Assembly: GCA_038231615.1 (NCBI GenBank) | Contig: JBBRLA010000222.1 | Span: forward strand, 1 to 11,850 | Direction of reading: 5' to 3' | DNA from: JBBRLA01 sp038231615 | GTDB taxonomy: Bacteria; Myxococcota_A; Polyangia; Palsa-1104; JAEUJZ01 | Length of the DNA stretch: 11,850 bases | Shown: piece after piece, positions 1 through 6,808 of the stretch | How the letters are laid out: each line of letters starts with the position of its first letter | Position numbering within the stretch: the stretch's first letter is position 1 | Notes under the pieces: generated by a model | What the model saw: only the letters and a program-made list of their open reading frames with translations | Database searches by the model: none | Told to the model about the DNA's origin: nothing | Program-made: the position numbers and the translations under genes

Positions 1-1
1 G

Positions 2-145
2 CGGGGGCGGCTGACCGATGACGAGTTCGATGCCTCGATGGAGGAGCGCTTCACCTTCAACCGGGAAGAGGCGCCCTCCGAACGGGAGTGCATGGCGCTG
101 ATCAGGCGCATGACGACCCCGACGCCGATCGCAGCCCCCAACTGA
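2..145 (+). CDS. C-terminal fragment of an unidentified protein (partial, 5' end outside window)
   Basis: Only the last 47 codons are present, ending at a TGA at 143-145. Of the three plus-strand frames, only this one stays open from the window edge to that point; the other two meet stops within the first 21 bases. Third positions are almost all G or C, as in the real genes here, which supports true coding. The peptide is charged and hydrophilic, with an acidic stretch near residues 5-16 (TDDEFDASMEER), then FTFNREE and a basic end with a TPTP repeat. I see no membrane segment or catalytic motif and do not recognise the family. It runs convergent to the minus-strand operon, with about 40 bases between the two stop codons, so it is probably the end of an unrelated neighbouring transcription unit. 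Confidence 0.6.
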   Translation, partial: RGRLTDDEFDASMEERFTFNREEAPSERECMALIRRMTTPTPIAAPN

Positions 146-185
146 CAAACAGAAGCACCTGGCCGGGCATCTTGTTCCGTCAGCG

Positions 186-884
186 CTAACGCTTTTGGGC
201 CAGTAGCACCCGTGGGGCCCCGTCGGCGTCGGCGATGCTCTTTATGTCGTGGTAGCTCCGCGATCTGTCAAAGAGCGCGGTGACCTGCCGCTCCTGACCC
301 AGGCCAATCTCGAACAAGAGCCAGCCGCCTGGGCGCAGGAAGGGAAGGGCCTCGCGGATGACCCGCTGCTGGATGGCGATGCCGAAGGGTCCCCCATCGA
401 ATGCTTCCCGCGGTTCGTGGGACAGCAGATCCGCCCGTTCGCCGTCGAGGCGGCCGGTCGAGATGTAGGGCGGGTTGCACACGATGGCGTCGACAACCCC
501 GGCGGCGCCGCCCTGTGGCGAGAGATCCGCCAGGGGAGCGAAGAGATCGCCGCAGCGGACGGACACCCGGCCGGCGAGCCCGAGGCGTTCCGCGTTGCGT
601 CGCGCCAGGTCCACGCACGAAGGGGTCACGTCGACGGCGTAGATCCGGGCCCGCGTCAGGTGGTGGGCCAGGGCGCAGGCCAGGTTGCCCGAGCCGCAGC
701 ACATGTCGATGACCAGGGGGCCCTCTGGCAACCCCAGTTCTTGCAGCAGACGCAAGGCGGTCGTCCCGAGCAGCTCGGTCTCCTGCCGCGGGACCAGCGT
801 CCCCTGAGAGACGAGCAGATCCAGCCCCATGAAGGCCCGTCGCCCCGTCCGGTACGCCCCTTCCACGTTGAGCACGTCGCTCAC
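186..884 (-). CDS. HemK/PrmC-like SAM-dependent N-methyltransferase, short form
   Basis: This is a 232-residue class I methyltransferase. The SAM-binding motif I is at residues 59-66 (IDMCCGSG) and the acidic ribose-binding residue lies in AVDVTP near 83-88. The hallmark NPPY is at 137-140, inside IVCNPPYIS; in the HemK family NPPY holds the nitrogen being methylated. PRQETELL (32-39) and HEPREAFDGG (156-165) also match PrmC, the enzyme that N5-methylates the glutamine of release-factor GGQ motifs. PrmC is usually about 280 residues with an N-terminal helical domain that docks the release factor; here only about 25 residues precede the catalytic fold. Together with its place at the end of a biosynthetic operon, this suggests another substrate, perhaps an amide or amine made by the neighbours (inference). 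It starts at a GTG whose last bases overlap the ligase stop (GTGA, 881-884), so translation is probably coupled. A role as a bona fide but short PrmC cannot be excluded. Confidence 0.85.
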   Translation of the reverse strand: MSDVLNVEGAYRTGRRAFMGLDLLVSQGTLVPRQETELLGTTALRLLQELGLPEGPLVIDMCCGSGNLACALAHHLTRARIYAVDVTPSCVDLARRNAERLGLAGRVSVRCGDLFAPLADLSPQGGAAGVVDAIVCNPPYISTGRLDGERADLLSHEPREAFDGGPFGIAIQQRVIREALPFLRPGGWLLFEIGLGQERQVTALFDRSRSYHDIKSIADADGAPRVLLAQKR

Positions 885-2449
885 GAAAGCCCCACCTTGG
901 TGATCTTCCCGGTGGTCGTTTTTGGGAGTTCACGCACGAACTCGACGTACTTGGGGACCATGAAGCTCTCCAGGCGTGCCTGGCACTCCCGCTGGATGTC
1001 CTTCCCGGTGAGCATCGCCCCGTCTTCCAGGACCACCAGCGCCTTGACCGCCTGCCCCAGAAGTTCGTCGGGGACGCCGATGACCGCCGCCTCCCGAACG
1101 CCGCGGATGTTGACGATGGCGGTCTCGACCTCCTTGGGCGCGACCTTTTCCCCCCGGGACTTGATGATGTCGTCCATGCGTCCGACGAAGGTGACGTAGC
1201 CTTCTTCGTCGATCGTGCAAAAATCCCCGGTGTAGAGCACCTGCTCGCCTGGGAGGGGACCCGGGCGCAGTTTCTTCGCGGTCTCGTCCGGTTTTTCCCA
1301 ATACCCCTTCATCACCGTGGCGCCCCGGATGACGAGCTGACCCACCTGTCCGGGGCCCAGGCGGTTGTCCGCTTCGTCGACCACCCATAGCTCGGTGTTG
1401 GGAATGGCGATGCCGACGCTGCCCGCCTTGCGGTCGAGGTCCTCGGGAGGCAGGTAGGTGCAGCGTTTGCATTCGGTCAGCCCGTACATCGAATAGATCC
1501 GCGCCTTGGGGAAGACTTCTTTCAGAAAGCCGATGTGCTTTTGGGGCAGCGCGGCGGCGGTGTTGGTGACGTAGCGGACGCGGGAGAAGTCGTACTCGCG
1601 GATGGATTTCATCTCGGCCAGCAGGGAGAAGATCGTCGGGACGCCGGGGAAGCCGGTCACCTCCTCATCGCAGACGGCGCGCAACACCTGGGCCGGGAAG
1701 GTGAACGAGCGCTCCAGCACCAGCCGCGCGCCCATGCGGAAGGCCATGATCATCTGGTACAGGCCGTAGTCGAAGGCCAGGGGCAAGACGTTGATAAGAA
1801 CGTCGTCCTCCTGGTTGCGCAGGTAGGTGGTGATGGAGGTCGCCGCGGTCAGCATGTTCCGGTGGGTCAGCATGACCCCTTTGGGGTCGCCGGTGCTGCC
1901 CGAAGTGTAGACGATGGCTGCCAGGTCGATGTCAAGGGTCCGCCTGAGCGGGGCGTTTTGTCGGTCCTCCCGGGACAGGGCTTCGTCGAAGCTGCACACC
2001 GCGGGCAGCGCCGAGAGGCGGGCAACGTCCAGCTCACCCGAAACCAGGACCGTGCAAAGGTGCAGCGAGCGGCGCGCGGCCCCGGCGAAGACCGGGGTCA
2101 GGTGGCCATCGGTGATAAGCGTGTGGGCGCGGCAGTCGTTCAAGAGGTAGAGCAGCTTGTCGGCCTTGGTCTGAGGGTTGACCAACGACACCACGCCGCC
2201 GGCCTTGAGAACGCCCCAGAAGGAGACCACGGTCTCGACGGTGTTGTCGGCGAAGACCAGCACCCGGTCTCCGCGCCGCAGGCCGCGGCGGCACAAGGCA
2301 TGGGAAAGTGCGTTGGAACGGCCGTCCAGCTCGGCATAGGTCACGCGCTGCCGCTGGCAGACCAGGGCAATCTTGTCGGGCAGGCGCCGGGCGGTTTGGA
2401 TCAGATAATCCTGAAGCAGGGGGATATCGTTGTGCATCGATTCATCCAT
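881..2449 (-). CDS. AMP-forming acyl/aminoacyl ligase (ANL superfamily), probably loads the carrier protein
   Basis: This 522-residue protein is a complete adenylating enzyme. The ATP P-loop YTSGSTGDPKG is at 181-191, MYGLTE at 321-326, YTGD at 406-409, the hinge region GRMDDIIKSRGEKV at 423-436 and the catalytic C-terminal lysine at 515 in TTTGKIT. Such enzymes make an acyl-AMP from a carboxylic acid and pass the acyl group to CoA or to a phosphopantetheine carrier. A carrier gene sits three genes upstream in the same operon, so loading that carrier is the simplest role, comparable in logic to DltA loading DltC. TECKR after the YGLTE motif and the overall style recall ligases in exosortase A-associated and surface-polysaccharide loci (from memory, not searched). 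The substrate cannot be read from the sequence. A start at 2449 is likely; a second in-frame ATG at 2437 is possible, and neither has a clear ribosome binding site. The gene is preceded by a 50-nt gap with two hairpins. Confidence 0.93.
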   Translation of the reverse strand: MDESMHNDIPLLQDYLIQTARRLPDKIALVCQRQRVTYAELDGRSNALSHALCRRGLRRGDRVLVFADNTVETVVSFWGVLKAGGVVSLVNPQTKADKLLYLLNDCRAHTLITDGHLTPVFAGAARRSLHLCTVLVSGELDVARLSALPAVCSFDEALSREDRQNAPLRRTLDIDLAAIVYTSGSTGDPKGVMLTHRNMLTAATSITTYLRNQEDDVLINVLPLAFDYGLYQMIMAFRMGARLVLERSFTFPAQVLRAVCDEEVTGFPGVPTIFSLLAEMKSIREYDFSRVRYVTNTAAALPQKHIGFLKEVFPKARIYSMYGLTECKRCTYLPPEDLDRKAGSVGIAIPNTELWVVDEADNRLGPGQVGQLVIRGATVMKGYWEKPDETAKKLRPGPLPGEQVLYTGDFCTIDEEGYVTFVGRMDDIIKSRGEKVAPKEVETAIVNIRGVREAAVIGVPDELLGQAVKALVVLEDGAMLTGKDIQRECQARLESFMVPKYVEFVRELPKTTTGKITKVGLS

Positions 2450-2455
2450 TCAGTA

Positions 2456-2476
2456 AAGCGGGTGAAAACTTCGCTT
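2456..2476 (-). other. Weak hairpin in the GNAT-ligase gap, close to the ligase start
   Basis: AAGCG at 2456-2460 pairs with CGCTT at 2472-2476, and two further pairs (GT/AC) lie inside the loop. The stem is short and interrupted. It lies 7-27 bases upstream of the ligase ATG in the minus-strand transcript, where it could affect ribosome entry because no good Shine-Dalgarno is visible there. Function is inference only. Confidence 0.35.
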
Positions 2477-2479
2477 GAT

Positions 2480-2497
2480 GGGGCCCTTTCGGGCCCC
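2480..2497 (-). other. Perfect intercistronic hairpin with GAAA tetraloop just after the GNAT stop
   Basis: GGGGCCC (2480-2486) and GGGCCCC (2491-2497) form a perfect 7-bp G/C stem. In the minus-strand RNA the loop reads GAAA, a stable GNRA tetraloop. It lies two bases past the GNAT stop codon and about 30 bases before the ligase start. No run of U follows on either strand, so it does not look like an intrinsic terminator. A 3'-end stabiliser, a processing point or a brake on downstream expression are all possible. Confidence 0.6.
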
Positions 2498-2499
2498 GC

Positions 2500-3579
2500 T
2501 TAAACGTCCTCGTCGGCGTCGGTCAGGTACCAGCGTTGCGGGTCGTGCAGGGCGGCGGCTTCCGGGCCGGCCTCATCGCCGACCTGGAGGATCACGGAGC
2601 GGCTTCCCTGTCGCGGGACAAACCCGCGGTCAAGGAGCGCGCGCCTGATCCAGGGGGTGCCGAGGAAGCGGATCGAGACGGCATCCAGGTCCTTGCCGGA
2701 AAGCCGGAGGACGAGCTGGTCGATGAGGGTGCCGATTTCCTGTTCTGAGGCGCCCAGGAGGTCGCGGATGTGCACGGTGCGATCTTCTTCCTGCACCACC
2801 GCATAGGCCCGCAGCCGCTGGGAGTCTCGTTCGACGAGGGCGGCGATGGCAAATCGTTCTCCGGGTTTTTGCATGAAGCGCCAGCGCAGGAAGCTGGCGC
2901 CGCGAAAGCCGAGGATGGGATAGGCGCGGTGGACGCTCTCCCACAGATCGTCGAAACGCGAGTCCACGTCGTTCATCCACAAGAGCTGCCGCGACACCCG
3001 GGCCGGTGCCGATCGCGCCGCCTGCCACGCCCGGGTCGCTCCGTCCAGGATCACCCCGCCAACCCAGGGAAGGACCGGGAAGGGCAGCATCCGCTGGAGG
3101 TAGGTCCGGTGGCGCAGCACCCGGGCATAGCGGATCATCGGGCCGATCTCCTGGTAACCGATGCGGCGGAAGACCCCGACGGCGGAGGCATTGGGGAACC
3201 CGTAGGCCAGGCGGAAGTGGGTGCGCACGTGGCGGTGGATGGTCCGCTGCAAGAGCAGGGCGGGCATGACGGTGCGGTGCCCGCGATCCACGGCAAAGTC
3301 ACCCATCAGGGCCGCGGTGATCGGCGAGCCGTGCAAGGCGAAGGTGCGTCTTCCGATACCGCAGCAGCCGACGACCTGGCTTGGCCCCTGGTCGCTCTGG
3401 CACTGGAGCAGAAAAGCGCTGCCGGCCCCGGTCGGATTGTGCACATAATGCCAGCGGTACTGCTGGTGGGGATCGCCCTTTACCTGCAGGTTCTCGCCCC
3501 AAATGCCCACGAAGGGGACCTCCGCGGCGGCGACGTCGGCGTGTTCCACGGTATACGAATGTCGCAGGGCCGCGCCCAC
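2500..3579 (-). CDS. GNAT-family acyltransferase with two GNAT-like lobes
   Basis: This 359-residue protein appears to have two related halves. In the first half, FAVDRGHRTVMPALLL (95-110) resembles the acyl-CoA-binding motif A of GNATs, followed by YGFPNASAVGVFRRIGY (126-142), the usual late strand-loop-helix element. The second half repeats the pattern: RWRFMQKPGERFAIA (232-246) parallels YRWHYVHNPTGAGSAF (41-56), and RFLGTPWIRRALLDRGF (304-320) parallels 126-142. GNATs move an acyl group from CoA, or sometimes an acyl carrier protein, to an amine; here the nearby carrier suggests a carrier-bound donor (inference). No signal peptide or membrane segment is evident. The protein ends in an acidic WYLTDADEDV. 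The GTG start shares one base with the stop of the upstream gene (TAGTG), with a G-rich stretch about five bases upstream as ribosome binding site. The acceptor is unknown, and assignment of the second half is less sure than the first. Confidence 0.8.
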   Translation of the reverse strand: MGAALRHSYTVEHADVAAAEVPFVGIWGENLQVKGDPHQQYRWHYVHNPTGAGSAFLLQCQSDQGPSQVVGCCGIGRRTFALHGSPITAALMGDFAVDRGHRTVMPALLLQRTIHRHVRTHFRLAYGFPNASAVGVFRRIGYQEIGPMIRYARVLRHRTYLQRMLPFPVLPWVGGVILDGATRAWQAARSAPARVSRQLLWMNDVDSRFDDLWESVHRAYPILGFRGASFLRWRFMQKPGERFAIAALVERDSQRLRAYAVVQEEDRTVHIRDLLGASEQEIGTLIDQLVLRLSGKDLDAVSIRFLGTPWIRRALLDRGFVPRQGSRSVILQVGDEAGPEAAALHDPQRWYLTDADEDV

Positions 3580-4580
3580 TAGTGCCCCCCGTGGGGCCGG
3601 ATCTCGTTGACCGGCTCCATGAGCAGGGCCCGGTGGTGCAGGTGGCCGGTGGTGCGCCGCTTGGTCTCAATGTCCTGGTAGATGAAGAGCGCCTGCTCTT
3701 CTTCGATCCCCAAAAGGGCCGAGACCGCGTTGGCCGGGACCTGGTGGTTGTGGGCCCATAGGCAAAGGTCCATCTGTTCGTAGGGCAGGGCGAAGTAGAA
3801 TTCGTCCTGGCCCTGTTGCAGGCTGTAGGTGTCCGTCGTCGGCCTGGCGCGGCAAATCTCCTCGGGAATGCCCAGGTGCCGGGCCAGGGCGTAGACCTGG
3901 GTCTTGTACAGGTGGGCGATGGGCTTGATGTCCGCCGAGCCATCGCCGTTCTTGACGAAGAAGCCCTGGTCGTATTCGAGCCGGTTGGGCGTGCCGATGA
4001 CCGCGTAGTTCAGGCGATCGGCATGAAAATACTCGATGGTCTTGCGGATGCGCTGCTTGTAGTTCTGCGCCGCCACGATCTGAAGATACTCTCGCAGGGG
4101 GATGCGCCGCTCTTTCTGGGTCCCGTCGGGCGCCTGCACTACCAGGCGGAAGACGTTGTACCGGCCTTCCAGGGCCCCGCCGATGACGATCTTGTTCTTC
4201 CAGCCCTCGCCGTAGTCGGGGAAGACCGCTCGGATCGCCTCGTCGCGCATGCGGTAGCAGCCGATGGCTTCCAGGGTCGCCGTGATGTCCTGCACCGTGT
4301 GCTCGACGCCGCATTGCTTCGCCAGCAGCAGGCCCAGCTCGATGCTGGCGCGCGAGGATTCCCGCTCGGGCAGGAGCAGGGCCAGCACGCGCTTGCCAGT
4401 CAGTGCCTGCGCCGAAAGGGCGGTGCACACCGAGCTGTCGATGCCGCCGGAGAGGGCGACGACGACGCCGCGGCGGTGCATGTCGCGCCCCACCGCCTGT
4501 GCCATGCGGGCGGCGATGCGCTCGGTCTCCTTTTGGCAATCCAGGTCGAGGACCGTGTGATCGAATTTGGTCATGGTCAC
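3579..4580 (-). CDS. NAD-synthetase-like (NadE-type) ATP-pyrophosphatase amidotransferase
   Basis: The protein has 333 residues from GTG at 4580, or 331 from ATG at 4574. I prefer the GTG: AAGGGAGG (4587-4594) is 6 bases from it but 12 from the ATG, and it makes a GTGA overlap with the carrier-protein stop. It has the N-type ATP-pyrophosphatase loop SGGIDSS (44-50), NYKQRIRKTIEYF (173-185) at the place of the NadE NxKAR helix, GTPNRLEYDQGFF (196-208), GDGSADIKPI (212-221) and PTTDTY (247-252). NadE adenylates nicotinate adenine dinucleotide and replaces AMP with ammonia. Compared with about 275-residue NadE, there is an apparent insertion near 120-165 and a distinctive tail (DEFYFALPYEQMDLCLW). 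No nitrilase glutaminase domain is fused, so it would need free ammonia or a partner. Its place in this operon argues for amidating a different carboxylate, though simple NAD synthesis is not excluded. Confidence 0.85.
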   Translation of the reverse strand: MTMTKFDHTVLDLDCQKETERIAARMAQAVGRDMHRRGVVVALSGGIDSSVCTALSAQALTGKRVLALLLPERESSRASIELGLLLAKQCGVEHTVQDITATLEAIGCYRMRDEAIRAVFPDYGEGWKNKIVIGGALEGRYNVFRLVVQAPDGTQKERRIPLREYLQIVAAQNYKQRIRKTIEYFHADRLNYAVIGTPNRLEYDQGFFVKNGDGSADIKPIAHLYKTQVYALARHLGIPEEICRARPTTDTYSLQQGQDEFYFALPYEQMDLCLWAHNHQVPANAVSALLGIEEEQALFIYQDIETKRRTTGHLHHRALLMEPVNEIRPHGGH

Positions 4581-4828
4581 GCCTTGCCTCCCTTGCGCTG
4601 GATGTAGGCGGCGATGGCGTCTAGGCTGTCCAGGTTTTCCGGGACCATTTCCTGGTCGCTGACCTCGATCCCGAAGCGGTGTTCCAGAAAACCCACCAGC
4701 TCCAGCACCCCGGTCGAGTCGAGGAGGCCCTGGCCCAGGAACGATACGTCGTCGGCCAGGTCGTCTCCCTGCCGCATGAGGAAGTTGTCCAGTACGTAGG
4801 CCTTCACCTGTTCTTTGATGATCTGCAT
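4577..4828 (-). CDS. Acyl/peptidyl carrier protein
   Basis: This is an 83-residue acidic helical protein with the phosphopantetheine attachment site GLLDSTG, giving Ser38 as the modified residue. The usual fatty-acid ACP motif is DSLD/E; here DST follows the aspartate, closer to specialised carrier proteins of D-alanine, polysaccharide or secondary pathways. SFLGQGLLDS and RFGIEVSDQEMVPENLDSLDAI match the helix I-II loop and helix III region of carriers. I chose the ATG at 4828 because AAGGAG (4834-4839) lies five bases upstream; a GTG at 4834 would overlap that site. It lies 27 bases after the AsnB-like gene and overlaps the NadE-like gene by four bases if that starts at GTG 4580. It must be activated by a phosphopantetheinyl transferase encoded elsewhere. 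The ligase in the same operon is the likely loading enzyme. Confidence 0.93.
   Translation of the reverse strand: MQIIKEQVKAYVLDNFLMRQGDDLADDVSFLGQGLLDSTGVLELVGFLEHRFGIEVSDQEMVPENLDSLDAIAAYIQRKGGKA
4587..4594 (-). promoter_or_regulatory. Ribosome binding site of the NadE-like gene
   Basis: In the minus-strand transcript the site reads AAGGGAGG. It lies inside the end of the carrier-protein gene, 6 bases before the GTG at 4580 and 12 before the ATG at 4574. The spacing decides in favour of the GTG start. Confidence 0.6.
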
Positions 4829-4833
4829 GTTCA

Positions 4834-4839
4834 CTCCTT
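4834..4839 (-). promoter_or_regulatory. Ribosome binding site of the carrier-protein gene
   Basis: AAGGAG in the minus-strand transcript, five bases before the ATG at 4828. It touches the alternative GTG at 4834, which makes that longer start unlikely. Confidence 0.75.
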
Positions 4840-4855
4840 CTTTTGTCGGTTTGAG

Positions 4856-6808
4856 TTATAGGGCGCGTCCCCGGACGAACAACTGGTCCAGGAGCATGAC
4901 CGAGAGAATGCCGACGAAGGCCATGTTGTCGGCGAAGCCGAGGGCGTCCCCCCGGCGGCACTTTTCCAAAAGCTTGCCCGCCGCCTGGGGCTCGAAGTAC
5001 CCGGCGTCCTTGAGCCGTGCGGGGCTGAAAAGGTCGGCCACGTATTCCAGGGGGCGGCCGTCTTGGAAGAAGCTCTGGCTGTCGGGCGCCCGGTAGGGCT
5101 GCTTGGTGCGCTGGCGGATGCTTTCGGGCAAAAGCCCCGAGACGGCCCGCCGCAGGAGGAACTTCTCCTTCAGGCCCAGCAGCTTGTAGTGGGGCGGCAG
5201 GCGGCTGGCGAATTCGATCAGCCGGTGATCGAGGAAGGGCACCCGCCCCTCGATGGAGTGGGCCATGGCCACCCGGTCCCCCTGCGAGCACAGAAGGTAC
5301 CCCGAAAGCAGGGTATGGGCCTCGATGTACTGGTCCCGGCACAGGGGCGGGAAGCGGCCGATGTCCCTGGGCAAGGTGGCGCTGATGGCGGCAAAGGGGT
5401 CGAAGCCCCGCAGGGCGGCCTCGGTCTCCTGGCTGAAGAAGCGCCAGGTCCGCTGTGTGGTGGACCAGCGCGGGATGTGCCCGAAGTAGGGGGCGTCGAT
5501 CTGCCCCATCCCCTGGCGGAAGAAGTTCTGGGCATACACCTGCGCCGACGTCGGCGAGGCGCTGAGGTAAGGGTAGAGCCGGGAGAGCAGCAGCGGCCGC
5601 ACCTTGGAGTTTGGCTGCCGCGCCCAGAACCGCCGCACCTGGGCCTCCTTGAACAGGTCGTAGCCGCCAAAGACCTCGTCGGCGCCTTCCCCGGTGAGCA
5701 CCACCTTGTATCCCTCTTCGCGCACCCGTCGTGAGAGCAGGAACAGAGGCACCGGGGCGGTGCGCAGGAGCACCGACTCCGCGTGCCAGATCACCTGAGG
5801 GAAGGCCGCGCCGATGTCTTCCTTCTTGCACAGCAGGTCGGTGTGCTGGGTACCCAGGTGATCGGTCATCTGGCGCTGGAAGGGGGTTTCGTCAAACTCC
5901 TTGTCCTCGAATGACACCGAGAAGGTGCGCAGGTCCAGAGAGGTGTGGCGCCGGATCAGGGCGGCGATGATCGACGAGTCCAGGCCCCCGCTCAGGTAGG
6001 CCCCGACCGGCACGTCGGCCCGCAATTGCAGGCGCACCGCGTCGATGAGCAGGACGTTCAGCTCCTCGGCGCACTCGTCCATCCCCCGGGGGTCCATGTC
6101 GGCGATTGCCGGAAAGCTCCAGTCCCAGTACCGCGTCACCACCGGCTCGCTGCCGGCCCCGGCGCCGCAGTCGAGGGTCAAGAGGTGGCCCGGGGGCAGG
6201 GTGCGCACCCCGGCGAAAAGGGTCCCCGGCGGCAGGGGCGACCAGAAGGTGAAGGCTTCGGCCAGCGCCCGCAGGTCGAGGCGGCGTTCCACCCTGGGCT
6301 GGGTGAACAGGGCCTTGACCTCGGAGGCGAAGCAGAGCCGGCCCCCGGCCAGGGTATAAAAGAGGGGGCGGATGCCGACCCGGTCGCGGGCCAGCACCAG
6401 CCTGCGCGCCCGCCGGTCCCACAGGGCGATGGCGAACTGGCCATTCAGGTGATGGACGAAGTCGAGGCCGTGATCCTCATACAGGTGGACGATGACCTCG
6501 GTGTCGGATTGGGTGGCGAAGCGGTGGCCGCGTCCCAAAAGAACCTGCCGTAGCTCCAGATAGTTGAAGATCTCCCCGTTGAACACCACCTGGATGCTGC
6601 CGTCCTCGTTGGCGATCGGCTGCTTGCCGCCTTCCAGATCGATGATGCTCAAACGGGCATGGCCCAGGGCCACGTCCGGGTCCAGGTACATGCCGACGTC
6701 GTCCGGTCCTCGATGGTGGAGGGCCCGGATCATGGGTAGGAGATCGTCCCTGTTGGGGGGCTGGTCCTGGTTGCCGTTCAGATTGAAGATGCCCGCGATT
6801 CCGCACAT
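4856..6808 (-). CDS. Asparagine-synthetase-like glutamine-dependent amidotransferase (AsnB type)
   Basis: The 650-residue protein has both domains of class B asparagine synthetase. The N-terminal class II glutaminase starts MCGIAGIF, leaving the nucleophile Cys2 after Met removal, with RGPDD (33-37), ARLSIIDL (51-58), FNGEIFNY (76-83) and SDTEV (101-105). The synthetase domain carries the ATP-pyrophosphatase loop SGGLDSS (273-279) and GEGADE (373-378). All expected catalytic elements are present, so it should hydrolyse glutamine, adenylate a carboxylate and form an amide. At 650 residues it is longer than E. coli AsnB (554) and closer to the large AsnB-like proteins of exosortase and surface-polysaccharide loci. 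Because the other operon genes form a carrier/ligase system, a non-aspartate substrate is likely (inference). It is the first gene of the operon. No good Shine-Dalgarno precedes the ATG at 6808, so a leaderless or weakly initiated message is possible. It could also supply ammonia to the NadE-like partner. Confidence 0.92.
   Translation of the reverse strand: MCGIAGIFNLNGNQDQPPNRDDLLPMIRALHHRGPDDVGMYLDPDVALGHARLSIIDLEGGKQPIANEDGSIQVVFNGEIFNYLELRQVLLGRGHRFATQSDTEVIVHLYEDHGLDFVHHLNGQFAIALWDRRARRLVLARDRVGIRPLFYTLAGGRLCFASEVKALFTQPRVERRLDLRALAEAFTFWSPLPPGTLFAGVRTLPPGHLLTLDCGAGAGSEPVVTRYWDWSFPAIADMDPRGMDECAEELNVLLIDAVRLQLRADVPVGAYLSGGLDSSIIAALIRRHTSLDLRTFSVSFEDKEFDETPFQRQMTDHLGTQHTDLLCKKEDIGAAFPQVIWHAESVLLRTAPVPLFLLSRRVREEGYKVVLTGEGADEVFGGYDLFKEAQVRRFWARQPNSKVRPLLLSRLYPYLSASPTSAQVYAQNFFRQGMGQIDAPYFGHIPRWSTTQRTWRFFSQETEAALRGFDPFAAISATLPRDIGRFPPLCRDQYIEAHTLLSGYLLCSQGDRVAMAHSIEGRVPFLDHRLIEFASRLPPHYKLLGLKEKFLLRRAVSGLLPESIRQRTKQPYRAPDSQSFFQDGRPLEYVADLFSPARLKDAGYFEPQAAGKLLEKCRRGDALGFADNMAFVGILSVMLLDQLFVRGRAL

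Noticed and set aside
179..196. Possible terminator between the converging genes (AGCG-CTAA-CGCT followed by T4)
   Set aside because: The stem is only four base pairs, overlaps the methyltransferase stop codon and competes with a loopless inverted repeat, so it is too weak to call.
249..1199. Plus-strand open frame opposite the methyltransferase and ligase genes
   Set aside because: It mirrors two genes with clear catalytic motifs on the other strand and shows no recognisable domain.
4581..5831. Upstream extension of the NadE-like frame, open for roughly 400 more codons
   Set aside because: It runs in a wrong frame through the carrier-protein and AsnB-like genes, reads as a low-complexity Pro/Gly/Arg/Ala peptide and has no family motifs. 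The real start has its own ribosome binding site near 4580.
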